A stretch of DNA of 12,380 bases from Ekhidna sp. (GTDB lineage Bacteria > Bacteroidota > Bacteroidia > Cytophagales > Cyclobacteriaceae), in contig JABSPG010000064.1 of NCBI GenBank assembly GCA_013214445.1, positions 1 to 12,380 on the forward strand. Reading direction: 5' to 3'. Below are positions 6,544 through 12,380 of the stretch, one piece after another; position 1 is the first letter of the stretch, and the number at the start of each line of letters is the position of its first letter. The notes below the pieces were generated by a model. It made no database searches. It was not told the DNA's origin and saw only the letters and a list, made by a program, of their open reading frames with translations. Position numbers and translations under genes: made by a program.

Positions 6544-6900
6544 TTGAATCTTGACGCCACAATCACTGTACATTTTGAAACTGATCTATCTGGAAAAAAA
6601 ATTGTCTTGGAAGGAATTACGCTTGCCATGCATGGACCTAATCCTGAGCCCTTTGATCCGAGCAGGGAATATAAAGGAGTTTCAAAAGGGACAAGAGGAT
6701 ACTGGGAAGGGATTCACTATGGATCAATTTCGCTTACTATCCCGAAAGCTATTGCTATCGCTGAATACTCAAAGAAGGAAATATCAAATTTGAATGTCAG
6801 TGGATTAGATGCGATTTTAAAAATTATGACAGATAAACTCCTAGAAACAGCAAATGACGGCTTCAAGAAAACATCAAAGCCTTCCAGGCCCTCTAGGTAA
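6544..6900 (+). CDS. C-terminal part of the same frameshifted secreted protein
   Basis: The coding frame is open from 6493, directly after a TGA at 6490-6492, so it opens exactly where the upstream frame meets the G run. It reads GEDIKQSRGVGKIAKELNLD and onward to a TAA at 6898-6900. The TTG at 6544 is only the first formal start and is unlikely to be used. The segment has strand-like DATITVHFETDLSGKKIVLE, then WEGIHYGSISLTIPKAIAIA, a helical region, and a basic, Ser/Pro-rich tail (KKTSKPSRPSR). With no signal peptide or start of its own, it is best read as the C-terminal 40% of the protein beginning at 5934. Function unknown. Confidence 0.6.
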   Translation: MNLDATITVHFETDLSGKKIVLEGITLAMHGPNPEPFDPSREYKGVSKGTRGYWEGIHYGSISLTIPKAIAIAEYSKKEISNLNVSGLDAILKIMTDKLLETANDGFKKTSKPSRPSR

Positions 6901-6932
6901 GAGTTAAGAACCTACAAAAGAACAGTTCATTA

Positions 6933-6977
6933 GATTGAGGAGCAAAGGACATTTCAAACTCCTTTCGCTACTCAATC
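6933..6977. terminator. Imperfect hairpin between convergent genes
   Basis: GATTGAGGAGCAAAGGA (6933-6949) pairs with TCCTTTCGCTACTCAATC (6960-6977) around a 10-base loop, with one mismatch and one bulge. It lies between two convergently transcribed genes, where a two-way terminator is expected, but no U tract follows on either strand. The right arm can also pair through CTCAAT (6971-6976) with ATTGAG (6999-7004). Confidence 0.4.
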
Positions 6978-7068
6978 AATACACTCTCTACTGAATCAAT
7001 TGAGTTGGCCGGACTTGAAGTTCAAAACATCAGTGCCAATTGCCAATGGAAATTACACAGAAACCTCA

Positions 7069-8307
7069 TCACCGTATATCAGACACGTCTCTCTTTTCCA
7101 GTTCACTCAGAAAGATCGAAGCAAGCCGATAGACCTGATCTGAAAAGTGCCCAAACTCTTCTGCTCGCGCATTGATTGAGGCATTGATTACCATATTGTA
7201 TTCCGGAAAGAGTATTAAGAAGTTCATAGAACCTTTGCTCACTCCACCGTGATGAACAATCCATGTTTCTTCACCATCTAATAATTCTTCTCTACTGTAG
7301 TGGTAGTATGAACGCCACCCAAGCGCATATTCCTGCTCATTCACTTCACCATTGATGAGAGGTTGAGGCGTAAAGAAAGTTTTCAAGGTACTCCTACTCA
7401 GAAAGGTCGTATCGTTCAGATAGGCATTACCCATTTTCACTAAATCAGAAGGAGTGGACAAAAATCCACCGCCAGCCCACTTATAGCTAAGGTTAACTTC
7501 AGACAATCCAAAAAGCGTCTTGTATTCTTTATAACGATTCTTCTTCGCTCGGTAAAAAGTGGCCAGATTGGAGATATCAGGAACACTATGATCACCGAGA
7601 GTCGCATCCATTTCTAAGGGAGTGAAAATTTCCTTCTCCATATATTCCAGAAATGGCTGGTTTGAATACACCTCTATAAGTGAACTAGCCAAAATCACAT
7701 CGAAGGAACTGTAGGCGAAATCCGTCCCCGGCCGATAAAGCAATTTTGCATCATTAAAAACATTCAGCCCTTCGGTAACCGAATCATACTGCTTGCAATT
7801 ACATAACGTAACCACCCAACTGGAAATCCCAAAATCCCGATAGTTTCCAACGCCAGCAGTATGACTAAGCAATTGTCTGGTAGCGAAATCCCATCGCTTT
7901 ACTGGATAGTTCGGAATTTTTCTACCTATCGAATCGTCAAGATTCAGGAGACCTTGATCAACCAATTTCGCAACCCCTGTGGCAGTTATTGCTTTCGAAG
8001 TACTACCTACGCGATACTTTGTATGAACGTCTGCGGGGATCTGCTTCCTCAGATCTGCGTAACCAACAGCTGCCGACCACACGACTTTATTATCGATCCC
8101 CACAGCCACAGAGAAGGATGGAACATTGAGCGTTTCGGGAACTGATTGAAGATGTTCATTTGCCAGTTTGATTTCTTTCTCAAATAGCGCTGATGTATTG
8201 CCGTTCTGAACGGGAAACAAAGGATAATCGGGCACCTTTCTCCAACCGGGGTAAGAGGTAGTAAAGGCAGTACATACTCCTACACATAGAACTAATAATG
8301 TTTTCAT
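7069..8307 (-). CDS. Exported serine hydrolase of the beta-lactamase/S12 family, LACTB-like
   Basis: A penicillin-binding-fold serine hydrolase of 412 residues, probably a periplasmic peptidase or esterase rather than a true beta-lactamase. Counting from the ATG at 8307-8305: a signal peptide at 1 to about 20, VGSTSK with nucleophile S102 and general base K105 (SxxK), YSS at 199-201 in the YxN position, and HHGG (352-355) in the KTG position. GGFLSTPSDLVKMGNA resembles mitochondrial LACTB more than class C enzymes. An ATG 11 codons upstream (8340) is in frame, but the one at 8307 is preceded by AAAAAGAG and gives a proper signal peptide. It is divergent from the LytS/LytTR pair across 225 bp and convergent with the secreted protein. 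The substrate cannot be inferred. Confidence 0.88.
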   Translation of the reverse strand: MKTLLVLCVGVCTAFTTSYPGWRKVPDYPLFPVQNGNTSALFEKEIKLANEHLQSVPETLNVPSFSVAVGIDNKVVWSAAVGYADLRKQIPADVHTKYRVGSTSKAITATGVAKLVDQGLLNLDDSIGRKIPNYPVKRWDFATRQLLSHTAGVGNYRDFGISSWVVTLCNCKQYDSVTEGLNVFNDAKLLYRPGTDFAYSSFDVILASSLIEVYSNQPFLEYMEKEIFTPLEMDATLGDHSVPDISNLATFYRAKKNRYKEYKTLFGLSEVNLSYKWAGGGFLSTPSDLVKMGNAYLNDTTFLSRSTLKTFFTPQPLINGEVNEQEYALGWRSYYHYSREELLDGEETWIVHHGGVSKGSMNFLILFPEYNMVINASINARAEEFGHFSDQVYRLASIFLSELEKRDVSDIR

Positions 8308-8532
8308 GATCACTCTTTTTGAGATGCGTAAATATTTCATACATCGAAAGTGCAGCGTTATTCAGCTCGGTTTTAAGGAATGCAAACAGAGACCGTCAAT
8401 TACGAGGCAGATTGCAGCTATTTAGCTACTGAATCAGTTGGAAGTCCTGTCTGCTCCTTCTGTCGACAGCACAATTCCTTTTGTCGCCGTACTTTATTCC
8501 TCAAAAGATTATCGAATAGCTTTGAACGCAAC

Positions 8533-9609
8533 ATGGGAAGCAACCGGCTCGCACTCTTTTTTCAAACACATACACTAGGTAGACATTTAGGTTTCTGGGC
8601 GCTCGTCTACCTCACATTTGTGATCACAAACTCTACATCTGGAACAGGTAGTACATCTATTCTACAAAACCTGGTATCGAATCTAATCCATATGCCTGCC
8701 CACCTTCTGGCGGCATATTCACTGAACTATGTACTAATCCCTAATCTGTACAGAAAGCGTAGACACATCCTATTTGTGTTGCTCTTTTTAGTTTCCGCCT
8801 ATCTCATTTCAATCCTGGATCGATTTCTAAATGTCTATGCAATTGAACCCTTGTTTAGAGAAGGGGACTTCAAGCAGGAAACAGCATATCAGCTATTCAC
8901 GCAAATTGATCAGCTACTTGAATCTTATTTCCCTAGGCTATATCTGGTGGCTCTTGCTATGACCTTAATTAGAATCTCCAATGAAAACACTCGGATGAGA
9001 GAAGTCAATCTCAAACTAGCCAATGAGAAGACCACTACAGAGCTGAACTTTCTCAAAGCTCAACTCAATCCTCACTTCCTATTCAACACCCTAAATAACC
9101 TCTACTCTCTAGCAATCCAAAAATCAGACAAAGCACCAGATGCCATTGCCACACTTTCAGAAATACTGGACTATACAATTTATCAGAGCCAAAGTACGGT
9201 GAACGTAGAGGAAGAGGCACAAGCAATTCGTAGCTACATAAAATTGGAACAGCTGAGGTACGGAGCGGCATTAAACGTGAAATTTGCTGAGCATATTGAA
9301 AAAAGTGGAGTACAAATCTATCCCCTACTTTTCTTGTCGATCGTTGAAAATGCATTCAAGCATGGAACAGGACACACCAGCACTAATCCTGAAATTGTAA
9401 TCGACTTGACTGTGTCAGCAGAGTTCGTTCGATTTATGGTTAAAAACTCAAAGGGAGTCGCCAATAATAAATCATCCAATAAAAAAGGAATTGGAGTAGC
9501 AAATATCAAAAAGCAACTTGCGATCTTGTACCCTGAACATAGCTATGAGGTCAAAGAAACGGAAAAAAGCTATCAAGTAGACGTACGGATTGAATTACCA
9601 AGACCATGA
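8533..9609 (+). CDS. LytS/YehU-type membrane sensor histidine kinase
   Basis: A 358-residue kinase of the His_kinase (PF06580) class that works with LytTR regulators. Four membrane helices are predicted (about 17-33, 46-69, 78-98 and 132-148) with no large extracellular domain. A short coiled coil then leads to LKAQLNPHFLFNTLNNL with phospho-accepting H181. The ATP-binding part follows with the N-box SIVENAFKHG (N273) and GIGVANIKKQL (from 319). The frame is open from an ATG at 8380, but the extra 51 residues are Cys-rich, unlike the family and placed before the first helix, so I prefer 8533. The stop overlaps the next ATG (ATGA), so kinase and regulator are coupled. What it senses is unknown; with so little outside the membrane, it may respond to a membrane-borne signal or a partner protein. 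Confidence 0.9.
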   Translation: MGSNRLALFFQTHTLGRHLGFWALVYLTFVITNSTSGTGSTSILQNLVSNLIHMPAHLLAAYSLNYVLIPNLYRKRRHILFVLLFLVSAYLISILDRFLNVYAIEPLFREGDFKQETAYQLFTQIDQLLESYFPRLYLVALAMTLIRISNENTRMREVNLKLANEKTTTELNFLKAQLNPHFLFNTLNNLYSLAIQKSDKAPDAIATLSEILDYTIYQSQSTVNVEEEAQAIRSYIKLEQLRYGAALNVKFAEHIEKSGVQIYPLLFLSIVENAFKHGTGHTSTNPEIVIDLTVSAEFVRFMVKNSKGVANNKSSNKKGIGVANIKKQLAILYPEHSYEVKETEKSYQVDVRIELPRP

Positions 9610-10304
9610 AAACGGATTGCATTATTGTTGATGATGAACCTCTTGCCATAGACCTACTTCGAAATCACTTAGGGCAATTTGCTCAAGTGAACGTTAAGGC
9701 TACTTTCACCAAACCATTGGAAGCTTTCGAATTCCTCAAATCCAATCATGTAGACTTAATCTTTCTCGACATTCAGATGCCAGGTTTGACAGGTCTAAAT
9801 TTCCTAAGAGCAATCAAGAATCCCCCAAAGGCAATTATCACGACTGCCTATAGGGACTATGCCTTGGAAGGCTTTGAACTCAATGTTGTGGATTACCTGC
9901 TCAAACCCATCACATTCGAACGTTTTTTAAAGGCCATTGACAAATACTTCGAATTACACAAAGCGCCCACTATTTCGGTGAATACTACCAAGAGTGATGA
10001 AAAGACAGGGCTATTCATAAGATCTGAAAAAAAGAATGTCAGAGTAGTTTTTGATGATATTCTGTATATCGAGAGTATAAAGGATTACATCAAAATTCAC
10101 CTAGCGGATAAGCAAATAACCTCCAAAGATCGAATTAGTCACTTTGAAGAATCCTTACCAGATTTTTTTATTCGTATCCATAGGTCTTTCATTGTTAATA
10201 GTAAGAAAATCACTGCTTTTACCAACAACGATATTGAGATAAACAAGCTAGAAATTCCTATTGGAGGCTTCTACAAAAAGTCAGTACATGATCGATTGTC
10301 TTAG
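9606..10304 (+). CDS. LytTR-family response regulator
   Basis: A 232-residue cytoplasmic regulator, partner of the kinase with which it shares the ATGA overlap. The receiver domain has D9/D10, phosphoacceptor D55 in LIFLDIQMPGLTG, T79/T80 and K100 followed by cis-Pro (LLKP). A LytTR DNA-binding domain occupies about 135-232, with FIRSEKKNVRV, the ILYIESIKDYIKIHL strand pair, and FIRIHRSFIVN near the DNA-contacting loop. Bacteroidota often use such pairs to control a few adjacent genes. Here the candidates are the divergent serine hydrolase and the small exported protein downstream, but I found no clear pair of LytTR direct repeats. Confidence 0.94.
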   Translation: MKTDCIIVDDEPLAIDLLRNHLGQFAQVNVKATFTKPLEAFEFLKSNHVDLIFLDIQMPGLTGLNFLRAIKNPPKAIITTAYRDYALEGFELNVVDYLLKPITFERFLKAIDKYFELHKAPTISVNTTKSDEKTGLFIRSEKKNVRVVFDDILYIESIKDYIKIHLADKQITSKDRISHFEESLPDFFIRIHRSFIVNSKKITAFTNNDIEINKLEIPIGGFYKKSVHDRLS

Positions 10305-10446
10305 TATGCTGTGTTGGTCAATTATCCCTAGATTCATTGCATTGGTCGCAACCTCCATCGTTTAAACTTTCCACAAACATGATTTTGGAACAATTGAGAA
10401 AGTATCCATAGATCTTGTCATTTGATTGGGCTAATATTGAGAACAA

Positions 10447-10890
10447 ATGAACCCTGAAATGAAAGCAACACTATACCTCGCACTTGTATTATCCTTTTTC
10501 TACTCCAAAAGCCAAGCAACCGACGAAGATCAAATTGCCAAGTGCATTGAAGGTTATATCACTAATTTTTTCTTGAATGACTATTCAAAAATGGAAGTGA
10601 ATTTGCATGAAAGACTTTCCAAAAGAGGAGTAAATCAAGATGGCAAACTGAGTGAAGACTATTCAAAATCAGATCTAAAGGAGTTGATGCAAACCAAACC
10701 TGCCCTCCCATTCGAAATACAGAAAAACACAATATCCAATATAGAAGTATCGAACAGAGTAGCCACAGCGATTTTAGATACTGGGTATCCTAGGACTAGG
10801 TGGAAAGAATACATTCAACTGGCAAAGCTTGATGGCAACTGGATAATAATGGATGTTCTTTGGTGCTTTGAAAAAATTGATGATCAGTAA
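10447..10890 (+). CDS. Small exported NTF2-like protein (putative lumazine-binding family)
   Basis: A 147-residue protein with a signal peptide (MKATLYLALVLSFFYSKSQA, from the second Met). The mature domain of about 120 residues has the SnoaL/NTF2-like layout: helices with IAKCIEGYITNFFLNDYSKM, a region around LHERLSKRG, and C-terminal strands with RVATAILDTGYP and EYIQLAKLDGNWIIMDVLW. The last segment is typical of the group annotated as putative lumazine-binding (PF12893), whose members mostly have no proven ligand; the family call is by eye. It begins 142 bases after the LytTR gene, so it probably has its own promoter (a weak TAATATTG lies at 10432-10439). Start choice between Met1 (10447) and Met5 (10459) is open. 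Confidence 0.72.
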   Translation: MNPEMKATLYLALVLSFFYSKSQATDEDQIAKCIEGYITNFFLNDYSKMEVNLHERLSKRGVNQDGKLSEDYSKSDLKELMQTKPALPFEIQKNTISNIEVSNRVATAILDTGYPRTRWKEYIQLAKLDGNWIIMDVLWCFEKIDDQ

Positions 10891-10919
10891 TTCCTCTCTT
10901 TCAGTTGATAGAATTACTG
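10885..10919 (+). terminator. Hairpin spanning the stop codon of the NTF2-like gene
   Basis: CAGTAATTC (10885-10893) pairs perfectly with GAATTACTG (10911-10919) across a 17-base loop, and the TAA stop (10888-10890) lies in the left arm. No T run follows. A second weak stem, GGGAGA (10926-10931) with TCTTCCC (10938-10944, one bulge), is followed by CTCGATTTTGAATTT and may complete the terminator. Confidence 0.35.
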
Positions 10920-11047
10920 TTGGACGGGAGAAACGAATCTTCCCCTCGATTTTGAATTTACTTCTATTTGATAGGTGAATCTTACACACTTTTGTTCATG
11001 CCCATGTAAGTTCTTTCGTATCTTCCACCTCCTAAAAAACGAAGGTT

Positions 11048-11341
11048 ATGGAAGCACGGATGGAGAACTTTTCGACATGGATCGATTACAGTAACGACCT
11101 AGGTCATAAGGATGAAATTGAAAAACTGTTGATCGCAGCGGGATTTTCCATCCTTAACTACATGGAGCATCCCTTTGAACCCCAAGGGTTTACAGCTATT
11201 TGGTTGCTCGCGGAAAGTCACTGTGCAGTACACACTTTTCCTGAGGAGCGAAAAACCTACGTAGAATTGACTAGCTGCAACGTAGCTATGTACGCAAAGT
11301 TCATTCAACTATTTCACCAGAAGTATCATGAAATTCACTAA
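11048..11341 (+). CDS. speD: SpeD-type pyruvoyl-dependent decarboxylase (S-adenosylmethionine decarboxylase proenzyme)
   Basis: A 97-residue proenzyme of the short (class 1B, Thermotoga-like) SpeD group, which self-cleaves to make a pyruvoyl cofactor. LLAESHCAVHTFPE (53-66) contains the E56-S57 cleavage site, S57 becoming the pyruvoyl group. H62 is the processing histidine, and C77 in LTSCN matches the catalytic cysteine. All three key residues are present, so the enzyme should process itself. The classical role is to decarboxylate S-adenosylmethionine for spermidine synthesis. Some SpeD homologues instead decarboxylate arginine or ornithine, and the substrate cannot be settled by eye. No aminopropyltransferase is visible in the window. 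Its end overlaps the potassium-channel start by 14 bases, so the two are in one operon and probably translationally coupled. Confidence 0.87.
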   Translation: MEARMENFSTWIDYSNDLGHKDEIEKLLIAAGFSILNYMEHPFEPQGFTAIWLLAESHCAVHTFPEERKTYVELTSCNVAMYAKFIQLFHQKYHEIH

Positions 11342-12095
11342 GCAAAGAGTATTTGAGACCCTCGAAAAAGGCACGGGTGATGACAAACTGAGTAAGCGCT
11401 TTGATGTCTTCATCATGACGCTGATCATAATAAATGTGATCTTAGTAATACTCGAAACAGTGGAACCCATTTATGTAAGATTTAAATTTTGGTTTGACCT
11501 GATAGAAACGATCTCAGTTATCATATTTTCCATTGAGTATCTGGGAAGAGTATGGACGTGCACGCTAATGGAAAAACATGAACATCCATTCTGGGGACAA
11601 ATTAAATATATCTTCTCTTGGGTAGCATTGATAGACCTCTTTGCAATCCTTCCCTTTTATCTACCCTTGCTATTTGCAATGGATGGTAGATTCATCCGGA
11701 TACTAAGGATCTTTAGACTCGTGAGGCTATTCAAAATGGGTAGGTACTCAACGGCCTTTGGTCTCATTATTCAGGTTTTTAAAAAGAGAAGAGAGGAGCT
11801 AATTATTAGTCTTACTTTTCTTTTGGTTATGCTCATTTTCGCTTCTGGTCTAATGTACTACATAGAGCACGAAGCTCAACCAGAAGCATTTAGTAGTATC
11901 CCTGAGACGATGTGGTGGGGGGTAGCTACACTTACCACTGTTGGGTATGGAGACGTCTATCCTGTGACTGCTCTTGGACGTTTTCTAGGAGCTATCATCG
12001 CTATTTTAGGTGTTGGACTGTTTGCCTTGCCAGCCGGTATCATCGCTTCCGGGTTTGAATCCGAACTTAGCAAGCGCAAGAAAGATGAGGAATAA
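11328..12095 (+). CDS. Six-helix voltage-gated potassium channel subunit
   Basis: A 255-residue Kv/KvAP-like channel subunit of the inner membrane, expected to form a tetramer. S1-S3 lie at about 26-44, 55-75 and 95-115. S4 is a full voltage sensor, with positive residues at every third position: R121, R124, R127, R130, R133, K136 and R139. S5 is at about 157-179, the pore helix leads into the selectivity filter TTVGYGD (203-209), and S6 lies at about 215-241. The short tail has no RCK, cyclic-nucleotide or other ligand domain, so voltage or a small soluble ligand must gate it. It starts inside the SpeD gene (14-base overlap) and its end overlaps the next membrane gene by 11 bases. Polyamines block many cation channels, which gives the pairing with SpeD a plausible meaning. 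Confidence 0.95.
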   Translation: MKFTKQRVFETLEKGTGDDKLSKRFDVFIMTLIIINVILVILETVEPIYVRFKFWFDLIETISVIIFSIEYLGRVWTCTLMEKHEHPFWGQIKYIFSWVALIDLFAILPFYLPLLFAMDGRFIRILRIFRLVRLFKMGRYSTAFGLIIQVFKKRREELIISLTFLLVMLIFASGLMYYIEHEAQPEAFSSIPETMWWGVATLTTVGYGDVYPVTALGRFLGAIIAILGVGLFALPAGIIASGFESELSKRKKDEE

Positions 12096-12380
12096 ACTCA
12101 TATACTTTTTTGTCTATCAAATAGCGCTTCTAACCTGGAGTTTCAAACTTCACAATCATTACTTTGAGTTTGCTACCGCAGACCAGGCGGGTCTTACCTT
12201 CACGGCTCTGTTACCACTGGTTCTTTTAAGATTCGATCTCCAAATCAGCAGAAACATGCTCTGGATATTTCCAGTAGCTACTCCTCTACTCCTTTTTCCA
12301 ATCGTCGATTTCACCATTGCCTATTTTTCAGATATCTGGATCTTGCTTTACCTCTTGCTGTTAACGAATGGAAGTATTGT
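12085..12380 (+). CDS. Multi-helix membrane protein, partial at the window edge
   Basis: The ATG at 12085 opens a frame of 98 codons that runs off the end without a stop. The protein begins MRNKLIYFFVYQIALLTWSF and shows about three to four hydrophobic segments (residues about 4-18, 38-50, 59-76 and 80-93). There is no recognisable domain in the visible part. It overlaps the channel gene by 11 bases, so it belongs to the same operon. A membrane-bound aminopropyltransferase with N-terminal helices would fit next to SpeD, but nothing visible shows one. Confidence 0.75.
   Translation, partial: MRNKLIYFFVYQIALLTWSFKLHNHYFEFATADQAGLTFTALLPLVLLRFDLQISRNMLWIFPVATPLLLFPIVDFTIAYFSDIWILLYLLLLTNGSI

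Noticed and set aside
7861..8145. 94-residue plus-strand frame inside the serine hydrolase
   Set aside because: Antisense shadow of a gene with intact catalytic motifs.
8517..8524. TAGCTTTG, a perfect match to the Bacteroidota -7 element TAnnTTTG
   Set aside because: It has no -33 partner at the right distance and would leave almost no leader before the ATG at 8533. A six-base match is expected by chance a few times in this window.
8380..8532. N-terminal extension of 51 residues on the LytS-type kinase
   Set aside because: The frame is open, but the residues are Cys-rich and unlike the family, which begins just before the first membrane helix; the ATG at 8533 gives a normal protein.
1..12380. 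Search for CRISPR arrays, tRNAs, insertion sequences and phage genes
   Set aside because: No regularly spaced direct repeats, cloverleaf-like sequences, transposase motifs or phage proteins were seen.

Overview
The window looks like chromosome of a Bacteroidota species, most likely a marine Cytophagales-type bacterium. This rests on several signs: AT-rich DNA, secreted proteins whose signal peptides end in Ala-Gln (SLYAQ, SLNAQ, TSAQ), almost no Shine-Dalgarno sequences, a laminarinase-like GH16 enzyme, a membrane-anchored AraC regulator, a TPR-containing sensor kinase and a LytS/LytTR pair. The species cannot be fixed from the sequence. I see no tRNA, rRNA, CRISPR array, insertion sequence or phage gene.

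Layout: 1-697 (minus) is the N-terminal two thirds or so of a secreted GH16 glucanase. 698-1047 is non-coding and rich in inverted repeats, including a good minus-strand terminator. 1048-3217 (minus) holds genes that look damaged. One is a HExxH metallopeptidase-like protein whose 5' end is joined out of frame to the start of a different HExxGHG membrane protein. The other is an AraC regulator whose first transmembrane helix is cut off by an in-frame TGA. 3521-5859 (minus) is a NarL-type two-component operon (response regulator and TPR kinase). Divergent from it, across a 74-bp gap holding a 16-bp dyad, is a secreted protein of unknown function (5934-6900), split in two by a frameshift at a run of six G. 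7069-8307 (minus) is a LACTB-like serine hydrolase. Divergent from it are a LytS-type kinase and a LytTR regulator (8533-10304, overlapping by ATGA), then a small exported NTF2-like protein (10447-10890).

The right end is the most suggestive part. It is a tightly overlapping operon of a pyruvoyl-dependent SpeD-type decarboxylase (11048-11341), a six-helix voltage-gated potassium channel (11328-12095) and a multi-helix membrane protein that runs off the end (12085 onward). The overlaps of 14 and 11 bases imply translational coupling. The arrangement suggests that polyamine (or related amine) synthesis and a cation channel act together at the membrane.

Three coding lesions (nonsense, fusion, homopolymer frameshift) lie within about 5 kb. 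They may be real gene decay or assembly errors; the reads would decide. Function calls rest on motifs read by eye, and no database search was possible.
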